Assembly: GCF_036250695.1 (NCBI RefSeq)
Contig: NZ_CP109427.1
Location: forward strand, 3,410,001 to 3,474,000
DNA from: Streptomyces sp. NBC_01497
Lineage (GTDB): Bacteria; Actinomycetota; Actinomycetes; Streptomycetales; Streptomycetaceae
Direction: 5' to 3'
DNA: 64,000 nt
Position numbers and translations under genes: made by a program. Below are positions 38,544 through 46,818 of this stretch, piece after piece (within the stretch, counting starts at the first letter, position 1; each line of letters begins with the position of its first letter). The notes below the pieces were generated by a model. The model did not search any database and was not told the DNA's origin. It saw nothing but the letters and a program-made list of their open reading frames with translations.

Positions 38544-39146
38544 ATGGAGACGACGGCACCCCGGGTGCGGCTCGAAGCATGGTCCGAGACCGATCTGGGG
38601 CTCCTGCGCGCCATGAACGCGCCCGAACTGATGGCCCACCTCGGGGGCCCCGAGACGGACGAGCAACTGCTGGTCAGACACCGTCGGTACGTGGACCTCA
38701 GCGCCGACAGCCCCCGCAGGGGACGGATGTTCCGGATCGTGCTGCTCCCCGACGGCGACGCGTCTCCCGTTTCCGGCCTCGCTCCCTCGGCGGGGACGGT
38801 CGGGTACTGGGAGAACGTCTGGGACGGCCGGGAGGTCTACGAGTCGGGATGGGGCCTGCTCCCGGCCTTCCAGGGCCGGGGCATCGCCGCCGCGGCGGCC
38901 CGTGCGAGCGCCGCGCAAGCCCGCGCCCAGCGTTCGCACCGCTACCTCCACGCGTTCCCGTCGGTGACCAATCCCGGCTCCAACGCGGTCTGCCGCAGGG
39001 CGGGTTACACCCTGCACGGCGAATGCGCCTTCGAGTACCCGCCGGGGAACATGCTGCGGTGCAACAACTGGTGGATGGACCTGGCGTCCGGAGCGGACAC
39101 GCATCCGGACGCATCCGGACACGTGACCGCGGACCCGGCCATGTGA
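38544..39146 (+). CDS. GNAT-family N-acetyltransferase
   Basis: This 200-residue protein has the acetyl-CoA pyrophosphate motif LLPAFQGRGIAAAAARA near residue 110, then HAFPSVTNPGSNAVCRRAGY, the conserved C-terminal element of RimJ-like acetyltransferases. The acceptor substrate is not evident. It follows the AraC gene on the same strand and may belong with it. The C-terminal tail (TADPAM) is low-complexity and matches a short duplicated stretch of DNA (GCATCCGGAC twice). Confidence 0.85.
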   Translation: METTAPRVRLEAWSETDLGLLRAMNAPELMAHLGGPETDEQLLVRHRRYVDLSADSPRRGRMFRIVLLPDGDASPVSGLAPSAGTVGYWENVWDGREVYESGWGLLPAFQGRGIAAAAARASAAQARAQRSHRYLHAFPSVTNPGSNAVCRRAGYTLHGECAFEYPPGNMLRCNNWWMDLASGADTHPDASGHVTADPAM

Positions 39147-39404
39147 CCTCCGCCCGTGCGGAGGTGCCTGGTCCGCCTCGGCCCGGCCCAGCCGACGCGC
39201 GGACGGCGCCCGAGGTACGCGTGGGGCGGGAACGGGTACGAGTCCCTGCGCGGCGGCCTCTGGGCACGGGTCCCCGCGCCCGGCCATGCCGCCCGCCCGC
39301 GCGGCGCGACCGGGGCGTACCGACCCGCCGCCACCCCGCGCGGCGCGACCGGGGCCGTACCGATCACGTGTACCGCTCACCTACCGCTCACGTACCGTCC
39401 GGCG

Positions 39405-39473
39405 CCGTCCGGGGCCGCCCGAGGCCGTCCGAAGCCGCCTGAGGCCGTCCGAAGCCGCCTGAGGCCGCCCGAA
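39405..39473. repeat. 10/20-bp tandem repeat of GAGGCCGTCCGAAGCCGCCT
   Basis: The 20-base unit occurs exactly at 39421 and 39441, with partial copies before and after. The gap 39147-39513 also holds two copies of a GCGGCGCGACCGGGGC unit (39298 and 39337) and otherwise no gene. Confidence 0.8.
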
Positions 39474-39513
39474 TCCCGTGGCATGCCACCGGGCCCGATG
39501 GCATGCTGTCGGC

Positions 39514-40260
39514 GTGAACGGACCGTGGACGATCCACTTCGACGTCTCCCCCGAACTGCGCCTGTTCCTGCCCGTCGACCGGCGCCAGGGCGTCACCGAC
39601 GTCGCCGTCGACGGCTCCTCCACTCTCGGCCATGTCGTCGAGTCGCTGGGCGTCCCGCTCACGGAGGCGGGCCCGCTGCTCGTCGGCGGGCGGCCCGCGC
39701 CCGTCTCGCACGTCCCGGCCGACGGCGAGTCCGTCCACGTACTGCCGCGGCCCCGCCCCCAGGCCGTCCCGGGGGCGCCCCTGCGCTTCCTCCTCGACGT
39801 GCATCTCGGCACCCTCGCCAGGCGCCTTCGCCTGCTCGGGGTCGACGTCGCGTACGAGAGCGAGGACATCGGCGACCCGGCCCTCGCCAGGCTGTCGGCC
39901 GGGGAGCGGCGCGTGCTGCTCTCCCGTGACCGGGGGCTGCTGCGCCGCCGGGAGCTCTGGGCGGGGGCGTACGTCTACAGCGACCGCCCGGACGATCAAC
40001 TGCGCGACGTGCTGCAGCGGTTCGCCCCCGCGCTCGCCCCCTGGACCCGCTGCACGGCGTGCAACGGTGCCCTGGGCGCCGCCGACAAGGACGACGCACA
40101 GGTGCGGGAGCAGCTCCGGCACGGCACGCGGCAGACGTACGACGTCTTCGCCCGGTGCACCGCCTGCGGACGCGTCTACTGGCGCGGCGCGCACCACCGG
40201 CACCTGGCCCAGATCGTGGAGGCGGCGGTCGCCGAGTTCGGCGACGGCACGGCGGCCTGA
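39514..40260 (+). CDS. Mut7-C RNase-like protein with N-terminal ubiquitin-like domain
   Basis: This 248-residue protein has two parts. Residues 1-85 resemble a MoaD/ThiS-like beta-grasp domain (TIHFDVSPELRLFLP through VHVLPRP). Residues 90-245 are a Mut7-C PIN-like RNase domain with FLLDVHLGTLARRLRLLGVD, the acidic VLLSRDRGLLRRR and a zinc ribbon CTACNGAL ... CTACGRVYWRG near 175-225. The family is predicted to cleave RNA, but the role in bacteria is not settled. GTG 39514 is the natural start. It appears monocistronic. Confidence 0.88.
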   Translation: MNGPWTIHFDVSPELRLFLPVDRRQGVTDVAVDGSSTLGHVVESLGVPLTEAGPLLVGGRPAPVSHVPADGESVHVLPRPRPQAVPGAPLRFLLDVHLGTLARRLRLLGVDVAYESEDIGDPALARLSAGERRVLLSRDRGLLRRRELWAGAYVYSDRPDDQLRDVLQRFAPALAPWTRCTACNGALGAADKDDAQVREQLRHGTRQTYDVFARCTACGRVYWRGAHHRHLAQIVEAAVAEFGDGTAA

Positions 40261-40263
40261 GGG

Positions 40264-40330
40264 GCCGGCCAGGTCCCGGGTCGCCCCCGTGTCCCCGGCC
40301 GGCCAGGTCCCGGGTCGGCCCCGTATCCCC
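40264..40330. repeat. Two-copy direct repeat of about 33 bp
   Basis: CCGGCCAGGTCCCGGGTCG is found at 40264 and again near 40299, each followed by a CCCCGT-TCCCC tail. It fills the space between the Mut7-C gene and the YnfA-like gene and may be a decayed duplication. Confidence 0.75.
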
Positions 40331-40403
40331 CTCCTCCCCCCGGACCCGTTGTTCCCGGCTGCCGGCCCGCCGTCCCGCGGGGGGCGCATGAAACGCTGCG
40401 CCC

Positions 40404-40754
40404 ATGCTCGTACTCCGCTCCGCCGCCCTCTTCGTGGTCGCCGCCCTCTTCGAGATCGGCGGCGCCTGGCTCGTCTGGCAGGGCGTACGGGGCGACGGTG
40501 ACGCGGGCGGCCGCGGCTGGCCGTGGATCGTCGCGGGCGTCGCGGCCCTCGGCGCGTACGGCTTCGTCGCGACGCTCCAGCCGGACGGGCAGTTCGGCCG
40601 CATCCTGGCCGCGTACGGCGGGGTCTTCGTCGCCGGGTCGATCATCTGGGGCGTGGTCGCGGACGGCTACCGGCCGGATCGCTGGGACATCACCGGCGCC
40701 CTGATCACCCTCGTGGGCATGTCGGTGATCATGTTCGGCCCCCGGGGCCGCTGA
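40404..40754 (+). CDS. YnfA/UPF0060-family small membrane protein
   Basis: This 116-residue protein has four hydrophobic helices and the UPF0060 features: [16 protein letters not shown] near residue 18, [20 protein letters not shown] near 72 and [21 protein letters not shown]. YnfA proteins resemble half-size drug/metabolite transporters of the SMR type; the substrate is uncertain. Length and motif order are normal. It is apparently monocistronic. Confidence 0.92.
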   Translation: MLVLRSAALFVVAALFEIGGAWLVWQGVRGDGDAGGRGWPWIVAGVAALGAYGFVATLQPDGQFGRILAAYGGVFVAGSIIWGVVADGYRPDRWDITGALITLVGMSVIMFGPRGR

Positions 40755-40941
40755 CGCGGAAAGCGCCGCGAGGACCGACGCCGGGCACCCCCACGGCCGC
40801 GGCCGGGGCCGCCAGTACCGGCCGGGGCGGCGCACGTACCCGAGGGCGGGGCGGGCACACGCACCGTGCCGGGACCGGTCCCGGCACGTACCGAAAGCAC
40901 CGCGCGACGGAGAGTACCGACCCTCGCGGGCGCCTGCGCGG

Positions 40942-41012
40942 CCCGGTCGGCCCGGTCGGCCGGTCGGCCCGGTCGGCCCGGTCGGCCCGGTCGGCCCGGT
41001 CGGCCCGGTCGG
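40942..41012. repeat. 9-bp tandem repeat CCCGGTCGG, eight copies
   Basis: Seven exact copies and one missing a base run without interruption. The gap 40755-41155 contains no supported gene; the SDR ribosome binding site GAGGAG lies at its right edge. Confidence 0.9.
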
Positions 41013-41155
41013 CCCGAGAGTGCGGGCCCCCGGAGGGCGCCGGCGCGAGCGCTCCACGGGCGCCGGCAAACCCGCGGCGTGGCCCGAGGGACGGCTGCCT
41101 ATCCTGGGGCACATGGGCCCTCGGGCCCGCCGACCCATCTGTACGAGGAGACTCC

Positions 41156-41962
41156 ATGAGCGCCGCAGCCGCCGCGGACCGGCCCACCGCAGCCATCGCC
41201 ACCGCCGTCGTCACCGGGGCGAGCAGCGGGATCGGCGCGGCGACCGCCCGGCAGCTCGCCGCCGCCGGCTACCACGTCGTCGTGACCGCGCGCCGCGAGG
41301 ACCGCGTCGCCGCGCTCGCCGAGGAGATCACGGCCGCGGGCGGCAGCGCGAGCGCGTCGGCGCTCGACGTGACGGACCGTGCCGCCGTGGACGCCTTCGC
41401 GGCGGACCTCACCGGCGACGCGGCCCGCAGCCCGGTCACGGTCCTCATCAACAACGCGGGCGGGGCGCTCGGGCTCGACCCGGTCGCGGACGGCGTCGTC
41501 GCCGAGTGGCGGCAGATGTACGAGACGAACGTCCTCGGCACCCTCAACGTGACGCAGGCCCTGCTGCCCGCCCTCACCGCGAGCGGTGACGGCACGGTCG
41601 TGGTCGTCTCCTCGACGGCCGCGCTCGGCACGTACGAGGGCGGCGCGGGCTATGTCGCGGCCAAGCACGGCGAGCACGTCCTCGCCGAGACTTTGCGGCT
41701 GGAGATCGTCGGCACGCCGGTCCGGGTGATAGAGGTCGCGCCGGGCATGGTCAAGACCGAGGGCTTCGCCACCACACGCTTCCACGGCGACACGGCGAAG
41801 GCGGCGAAGGTGTACGCGGGGGTCGCCGCGCCCCTCACGGCCGATGACGTGGCCGACACGATCACCTGGGCGGTCACCCGCCCCAGCCACGTCAACATCG
41901 ACCTCCTGGTGGTCAGGCCGCGCGCCCAGGCCTCCAACAGCAAGGTGCACAGGGAGCTTTGA
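41156..41962 (+). CDS. Short-chain dehydrogenase/reductase
   Basis: This 268-residue classical SDR has the nucleotide motif VVTGASSGIGAAT near residue 20, NNAGG near 103, and the catalytic Ser-Tyr-Lys in VVSSTAALGTYEGGAGYVAAK near 150-170. The Arg-containing TARREDR after the second strand suggests NADPH preference. ATG 41156 follows GAGGAG by seven bases. The next small gene begins 56 bases after the stop and may be co-transcribed. The substrate is not predictable. Confidence 0.92.
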   Translation: MSAAAAADRPTAAIATAVVTGASSGIGAATARQLAAAGYHVVVTARREDRVAALAEEITAAGGSASASALDVTDRAAVDAFAADLTGDAARSPVTVLINNAGGALGLDPVADGVVAEWRQMYETNVLGTLNVTQALLPALTASGDGTVVVVSSTAALGTYEGGAGYVAAKHGEHVLAETLRLEIVGTPVRVIEVAPGMVKTEGFATTRFHGDTAKAAKVYAGVAAPLTADDVADTITWAVTRPSHVNIDLLVVRPRAQASNSKVHREL

Positions 41963-42017
41963 TGGAGCCGTCAGCTCTCCCGGCCCCCGCCGGGACGATC
42001 CACGCGAGGAGTATCCG

Positions 42018-42251
42018 ATGAACGACAACTTCACCACGCGCGCCCATGACGAGGGCGCCAGGCGCGGCGGCGAAGCCGTCGAGACCTACACGTACTCCGG
42101 CCTCACGAGCAGCGGGCAGAGCTGGCGGTCGAGCCCTGGGGAGACGCTGACGAGGCTGCTGGCGGACCTGCTGCACTGGGCCGACGACACGCAGCGGGAC
42201 TTCGACAAGGCGCTGGAGCGGGCGAGGAAGCTGCACGACACGGAGCTGTGA
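42018..42251 (+). CDS. Small soluble protein of unknown function
   Basis: This 77-residue, charged, mostly helical protein begins MNDNFTTRAHDEGARRGGEA; its C-terminal half (TRLLADLLHWADDTQRDFDKAL) is a predicted amphipathic helix. GAGGAG stands six bases before the ATG, which makes it a real gene in my view. It follows the SDR closely. I do not recognise the family. Confidence 0.7.
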   Translation: MNDNFTTRAHDEGARRGGEAVETYTYSGLTSSGQSWRSSPGETLTRLLADLLHWADDTQRDFDKALERARKLHDTEL

Positions 42252-42432
42252 TCCGGGCGGTGCCCGGTCCGCCGCCGCGCTTCGCGCCCGCGCGCTCCGT
42301 GTCGCCTCCCCCCGTTCCCCGTTCCCCGTTCTCCCCCCTGTTCCTGTCTCCCGTCGCTGTTTCCCACGGCCCGTGTCCCGATCTTGGCCTTGGCTTCGGC
42401 TTCGGCCTCGGCCATCGTCGTGGTCATACGAA

Positions 42433-42464
42433 CTGAACGAATGATCGAGAGATCATCAGTTCAG
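42433..42464. promoter_or_regulatory. 14-bp inverted repeat with GAGA loop
   Basis: CTGAACGAATGATC and GATCATCAGTTCAG are complementary at 12 of 14 positions around GAGA. The surroundings (42422-42485) are clearly A+T-richer than the flanks. It lies about 170 bases upstream of the 19-codon ORF, so it may be an operator for it, or a terminator for the upstream gene. Confidence 0.45.
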
Positions 42465-42633
42465 GTGGTGAACCGGCAATCTTCTGGTGTGAGACCCCCC
42501 GTACGGATGATGCTCGTGGTGCGCAGGTGACCGGCCGCGGACCGTCCCGGCGCTCCCGCCCTTGTCCCACGAGGCGGGAACTGACCCACGTCGTGCGCCC
42601 TCGGGGCAGCACACAGCAAGGAGAGAGCGAACC

Positions 42634-42693
42634 ATGAACATCCTCACTGGTGTCCTCGCCGGCCTCATCCACTTCGTCGGCTGGCTGGTCTGA
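42634..42693 (+). CDS. 19-residue hydrophobic micro-protein
   Basis: A complete small ORF encodes MNILTGVLAGLIHFVGWLV, one hydrophobic helix long enough to lie in a membrane, with His and Trp near the end and no charged residue. AAGGAG (42618-42623) lies ten bases upstream of ATG, and a strong hairpin begins 15 bases after TGA. Ribosome binding site, ORF and terminator make a compact unit with no other use for the site. The function is unknown; a small membrane regulator, a type I toxin-like peptide or a leader peptide are possible. No downstream gene on this strand supports the leader idea. Confidence 0.65.
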   Translation: MNILTGVLAGLIHFVGWLV

Positions 42694-42707
42694 CACCTGC
42701 GAGCACG

Positions 42708-42737
42708 GGCGCCGGTCTCCGCGAGGAGGCCGGCGCC
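42708..42737 (+). terminator. Hairpin after the micro-ORF
   Basis: GGCGCCGGTCTCC pairs with GGAGGCCGGCGCC (one G-U) around a GCGA tetraloop. It lies 120 bases from the end of the convergent deformylase gene and may stop both transcripts. Confidence 0.85.
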
Positions 42738-42857
42738 TTCGCATGTCCGGCGCGACCCCGACGAGGCCCGCGCATGCGGCGCGCCCGAGCGGGTGCGGGT
42801 GCGGGCGCCCGGAACCGGTGCGGGTGGTGACTGGTTCACGGCGTCCGCCCCGGGGAC

Positions 42858-43439
42858 TCAGCGCGGCCGGAGCTGTTCGGCCCGCCGCGCGGCCACGCCA
42901 CCCCGCAGCTCCTCCATCTCCCGCAGCACGGCGGCCCGTTCACGCTTGGCCAGCCGGTCCAGGTACAGCCGCCCGTGAAGATGGTCGGTCTCGTGCTGAA
43001 GACAGCGGGCGAAGTAGCCGCGACCCTCCACGACGACCGGCTCACCGCGGGCGTCGTAGCCGCGCACGACGGCGACATCGGTGCGCGGAACGACGCGGTA
43101 GGGCCCGGGCACCGACAGGCAGCCCTCCGGCTCCTCGACGAGCCGGCGCTCACCGGCCGGGACGTCGTCCAGGACGGGGTTGAGGATGTGCCCGGTGTGG
43201 CGCACACCCCAGTCGTCGTCCATGTCCCAGACGAACAGCCGCAGATCGACACCGACCTGGTTGGCGGCGATGGCGGCGCCCCTGGCGCCGGCGTTGGTGG
43301 CGAACATGTCCTCGATCAGCCCGTCGAGCGCGGGCGTCCCGAAGTCCCCGTCGCCGGCGGGTCGGCACCGCCGTCGCAGGATGTCGTCTCCGACCAGGGT
43401 GATGGGACGCACGGCGCCACGCGGCTCGGCCTCGGCCAT
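42858..43439 (-). CDS. def: Peptide deformylase
   Basis: This 193-residue metalloenzyme removes the N-formyl group from nascent proteins. The three motifs are present: GAAIAANQVGVD (motif 1, with Ala-Ile in place of the usual Gly-Leu), EGCLS with the metal Cys (motif 2), and CLQHETDHLHGRLY, the HExxH metal site (motif 3). GAGGAG precedes ATG 43439 by six bases. It is divergent from an ArsR-type regulator and unlinked to fmt, unlike a housekeeping def. A specialised or resistance-type copy is possible. Confidence 0.92.
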   Translation of the reverse strand: MAEAEPRGAVRPITLVGDDILRRRCRPAGDGDFGTPALDGLIEDMFATNAGARGAAIAANQVGVDLRLFVWDMDDDWGVRHTGHILNPVLDDVPAGERRLVEEPEGCLSVPGPYRVVPRTDVAVVRGYDARGEPVVVEGRGYFARCLQHETDHLHGRLYLDRLAKRERAAVLREMEELRGGVAARRAEQLRPR

Positions 43440-43537
43440 GGACAGCTCCTCGCGGAAAGGAAGAGGTAGGGGCGGACGGCGCGGGAAGTACGGATCACGG
43501 CGGCGCGCCCTAAAGACAGCCTCGCCTTGCGCGATCC

Positions 43538-43562
43538 TTTGCAAAGTAGCACGCTTTGCAAA
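43538..43562. promoter_or_regulatory. Two TTTGCAAA palindromes, 17-bp period, overlapping the ArsR start
   Basis: TTTGCAAA occurs at 43538-43545 and 43555-43562. The last base of the second copy is the A of the ArsR ATG. Symmetry, spacing and overlap with the start suggest the operator of the adjacent ArsR protein, allowing autoregulation and control of def. Confidence 0.65.
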
Positions 43563-44179
43563 TGAGCCAAGCCCCGTTGCCCCGTTTCACCCCCGCCCCG
43601 CCTCCACTCGCGCCCCGCCTGCTGCCCGACCACCCGGTGCGCGTCCGCCTGCTGGACCTGCTGGCCGAACGGGGCACGGTCACCGCCACCGAGGCCGCCG
43701 CCCACCTCGGGTACAGCTCCGGCCTGTGCTCCTTCCACCTGCGGCAGCTGGCGCGGTACGGACTGATCGAGGAAGCCCCGACCGACGGCGGCCGGGCGAA
43801 GCCGTGGCGGCTGCGCTGGGACGACAGGCCGTCGGCGATGTCAGCGGCGACGGCCGGGGAGGATCTGCCCGTTCCGGCCCGGGCGGGCGACTTCACCGCC
43901 CTCACCAGGGAGTTGGAGGACGAGAGCTACGACCGCTGGCTCGCGCACCGCGCCCGGGCGCCGCAGGAGTGGCGCCAGGAGGACTCGTTCAGCGCGGTGG
44001 TGTACGTGACGCCCGGCGAGGCAGCGGAGCTGGCGACGGTCCTGCGGGAGCACATGGAGAAGTACGCCGCGCGCGGCGAAGCCCCGTCCGACCGCCCCCG
44101 GAACGCGGTGGCCGTCGCGGCGATCAGCCGCGTCTTCCCCCTCCTGACGGCCGACGAGGGGCAGGACCAGGACGCCTGA
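43562..44179 (+). CDS. ArsR/HTH_20-family transcriptional regulator
   Basis: This 205-residue protein has an N-terminal winged helix near residues 22-85 (VRVRLLDLLAERGTVTATEAAAHLGYSS, GLCSFHLRQLARYGLIEEAP). An additional C-terminal helical region of about 110 residues lacks metal-binding Cys clusters, so it does not look like a metal sensor. ATG 43562 has no ribosome binding site and lies inside a TTTGCAAA palindrome; translation may be leaderless. It diverges from def by 122 bases, which suggests shared control. Confidence 0.87.
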   Translation: MSQAPLPRFTPAPPPLAPRLLPDHPVRVRLLDLLAERGTVTATEAAAHLGYSSGLCSFHLRQLARYGLIEEAPTDGGRAKPWRLRWDDRPSAMSAATAGEDLPVPARAGDFTALTRELEDESYDRWLAHRARAPQEWRQEDSFSAVVYVTPGEAAELATVLREHMEKYAARGEAPSDRPRNAVAVAAISRVFPLLTADEGQDQDA

Positions 44180-44244
44180 GCCGGCGCCGGGCCCCGCCCC
44201 CTCGACTCGACTCCGCAGCGCTCCGTACCGCTCCGCGCCCCGCG

Positions 44245-45438
44245 TCAGCCCTTCACGCAGACGACCTGCTTGAGTCGTGCGACCACCTCGACCAGGTCGC
44301 CCTGGCGGCCGATGACCTGCTCGATCGGCTTGTACGCGCCGGGAATCTCGTCCACCACGCCGGAGTCCTTCCGGCACTCCACGCCCCGCGTCTGCTCCTG
44401 GAGGTCCTCGGCGGAGAAGCGGCGCTTCGCGGCGCTCCGGCTCATGCGCCGCCCCGCGCCGTGCGACGCCGAGTTGAAGGCCGCGCTGTTGCCGAGCCCC
44501 TTCACGATGTACGAGCCGGTCCCCATCGACCCGGGGATGATGCCGAGGTCGCCGCTGCCCGCGCGGATCGCGCCCTTGCGGGTGACCAGGAGGTCCATGC
44601 CGTCGTACCGTTCCTCCGCCACGTAGTTGTGGTGGCAGGAGATCACCGGCTCGAAGGCGACCTTCGCCTTCTTGAACTCCTTGCGCACGACGTCCTGGAA
44701 GAGCCGCATCATGACGGCGCGATTGTGCTTCGCGTACTCCTGGGCCCAGAACAGGTCGTTGCGGTAGTCGCGCATCTGGGGTGTGTCGGCGACGAACACC
44801 GCGAGGTCCCGGTCGACGAGTCCCTGGTTGTAGGGGAGGTCCCGTGCGATGCCCATGTGGTGTTCGGCGAGTTCCTTGCCGATGTTGCGGGAACCGCTGT
44901 GCAGCATGAGCCAGACCGCGTCGGCCGTATCCACACATACTTCGATGAAGTGATTACCGGATCCCAGCGTGCCGATCTGCTTCCGCGCCCGGTCCTCGCG
45001 GTAGTGCACCGCGTTCGCCACGCCCCCGAAGCGGGACCAGAAGTCGCCCCAGCCCGCCGTCGCGAAACCGTGCAGCGCGGACGGGTTCACGGGGTCGTCG
45101 TGCAGCCCCCGGCCCACCGGGATGGCCCGTTCGATCTGGGAACGCAGCCGGGACAGATCCCCTGGCAGGTCGCCGGCGCGCAGCGACGTCCTGACCGCCG
45201 ACATGCCGCATCCGATGTCCACGCCGACCGCCGCCGGGCAGACCGCGCCCTCCATGGCGATGACGGAGCCGACCGTCGCGCCCTTGCCGTAGTGCACGTC
45301 CGGCATCACGGCCAGGCCCCTGATCCACGGCAGCGTCGCGACGTTCCGCAGCTGCCGCATCGCCCCGTCCTCGACCTCCCCAGGATCTGCCCACATCCGG
45401 ATCGGAACCTTCTCACCCGGAATCTCTACATACGTCAT
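44245..45438 (-). CDS. rtcB: RNA-splicing ligase RtcB
   Basis: This 397-residue protein joins 3'-phosphate or 2',3'-cyclic phosphate RNA ends to 5'-OH ends, using GTP and Mn2+. The motifs are complete: MPDVHYGKGATVGSVI, VGVDIGCGMSAVR (metal Asp, Cys), GSGNHFIEV, LMLHSGSRNIG, CHHNYV and SHGAGRRMSR with the His that is guanylylated. GAGGA precedes the ATG. No archease or RtcA gene adjoins it. It probably acts in RNA repair after nuclease damage. Confidence 0.95.
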   Translation of the reverse strand: MTYVEIPGEKVPIRMWADPGEVEDGAMRQLRNVATLPWIRGLAVMPDVHYGKGATVGSVIAMEGAVCPAAVGVDIGCGMSAVRTSLRAGDLPGDLSRLRSQIERAIPVGRGLHDDPVNPSALHGFATAGWGDFWSRFGGVANAVHYREDRARKQIGTLGSGNHFIEVCVDTADAVWLMLHSGSRNIGKELAEHHMGIARDLPYNQGLVDRDLAVFVADTPQMRDYRNDLFWAQEYAKHNRAVMMRLFQDVVRKEFKKAKVAFEPVISCHHNYVAEERYDGMDLLVTRKGAIRAGSGDLGIIPGSMGTGSYIVKGLGNSAAFNSASHGAGRRMSRSAAKRRFSAEDLQEQTRGVECRKDSGVVDEIPGAYKPIEQVIGRQGDLVEVVARLKQVVCVKG

Positions 45439-45657
45439 GGTTCCTCATTCCCCCGATTTTCTGCGAAGAATTACGATGCACACGGCGCACGGCACCCGGG
45501 GCCCCGCGCGGGGCGCGCCGCTCGCGGGGCGCGCGGACACCTGGGCCGACCAGCGGCGTCGACGGCGTGTGCGATACACATTGTGTCCACTCACCGACCG
45601 GGGGCGGCAAACGTTTTTCGACCGCCCGCAGACCGTCTTCAAGGAGGCTCCGGACAC

Positions 45658-46611
45658 GTGCTGCGAATCGCGCACACGCCGCACCACGGTGCGCGCCGCA
45701 GGTTGTGGGCGCCCGCCGCGGCGGCTCTGCTCGTCGCGTTTCTCGCCGGCGGCTGCACGGCCGGGGGTGGTGCCGACGGCTCGCCCAGCGACGCCAAGCA
45801 GGGCGATCCCACACTCGCGCTGCCGGCGCCGGGCAAGTACCGCACCCTGCTGGAGCCCTGCGGCGCCGTGCCGGCGTCCATGCTCAAGGACCTGTTGCCC
45901 GGGGTGTCCACCCTCGCCCCCGACCAGCAGGCACGTGCCCTGCAGGGCACGCCCGCGGTGACGTACGACACGGACCGCCGGGTCGGGTGCAGTTGGAAGG
46001 CCGACGCACCGGACTCCTCGCACCGGCTGGCCGTGGACATCGAGCGTGTCGTCTCCTACGACACGGCCGTCAGTGACGCCGACCGCGCCAAGCAGGTGTA
46101 CGAGCAGAAGCAGAAGGCCGCGCACATCCCGGTGTCGGGTTCCGCGTCCCCGCCCTCGACGGGGGACGGCGCGGGCACATCCGCCGGGGGCTCACCGTCG
46201 CCATCGGACACCTCCGGCACACCGGACCCTTCGGGCACACCGGGAACAAAGGGCGCACCGAACACACCGGACGTACCGTCTAATTCCCCCTCGGGCACCC
46301 CGGGTGGGCCGGACGCCGGCGCGGGAGCGGGCGCGGAGGGGAGCACCGACAGCGACACGCTCGCACCCGGTCTGCAGCCGCGACGGCTGAGCGACCTCGG
46401 CGACGCGGCGTTCGTGAACGACGTCCTCGCCCCGTCCGGATCGGCCACCCAGAACCGGACCGTGAGCGTGGTGTTCCGCACATCCAACGTGATCGTCACC
46501 ATCACGTACACCGCGCAGCCGACGCACTCCGACGAGGTGCCCGACAGCAAAGAACTCCAGGACAGGGCGCAGGCACTGGCGAAGACGCTGGCCGACGAGT
46601 TCGACCAGTAG
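45658..46611 (+). CDS. DUF3558-like lipoprotein
   Basis: This 317-residue lipoprotein has the signal RRRLWAPAAAALLVAFLAGG followed by the lipobox Cys (LAGGC near residue 33). The mature domain has paired cysteines (LEPCGAVPASML, VGCSWKAD), the pattern of actinobacterial DUF3558 proteins. A long Pro/Ser/Thr/Gly-rich insert (residues about 165-235) interrupts it before the C-terminal portion with FVNDVLAPSGSATQNRT. GTG 45658 is preceded by AAGGAGG. It is followed by a related lipoprotein gene at 46819. The function is unknown. Confidence 0.82.
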   Translation: MLRIAHTPHHGARRRLWAPAAAALLVAFLAGGCTAGGGADGSPSDAKQGDPTLALPAPGKYRTLLEPCGAVPASMLKDLLPGVSTLAPDQQARALQGTPAVTYDTDRRVGCSWKADAPDSSHRLAVDIERVVSYDTAVSDADRAKQVYEQKQKAAHIPVSGSASPPSTGDGAGTSAGGSPSPSDTSGTPDPSGTPGTKGAPNTPDVPSNSPSGTPGGPDAGAGAGAEGSTDSDTLAPGLQPRRLSDLGDAAFVNDVLAPSGSATQNRTVSVVFRTSNVIVTITYTAQPTHSDEVPDSKELQDRAQALAKTLADEFDQ

Positions 46612-46708
46612 CCCTCCCGGCACCCCCCGGGCGGCGGCACGTCGCACGGGACGAGGTCGGTGACCGGGGCCCTGCGGGAGCTCCACGGCGGTTACCGTGG
46701 CCGCTCGG

Positions 46709-46736
46709 ACCGTACGCACCGACCCGTGCGTACGGT
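46709..46736 (+). terminator. Hairpin between the two lipoprotein genes
   Basis: ACCGTACGCAC pairs perfectly with GTGCGTACGGT around CGACCC. It lies 98 bases after the first lipoprotein and 83 before the second, and could be a terminator or an operator. Confidence 0.6.
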
Positions 46737-46818
46737 GCGTGACGACAACCGTGCACCGACGACCCACGCGCCCCCGAGCGTCGACAATCCGTGACCGAAA
46801 GCAATGACTGAAGGAACT

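Noticed and set aside
43180..46611. A 1143-codon frame spanning rtcB to the lipoprotein
   Set aside because: Only its last 317 codons (from GTG 45658, with AAGGAGG) are real; the remainder is antisense to def and rtcB.
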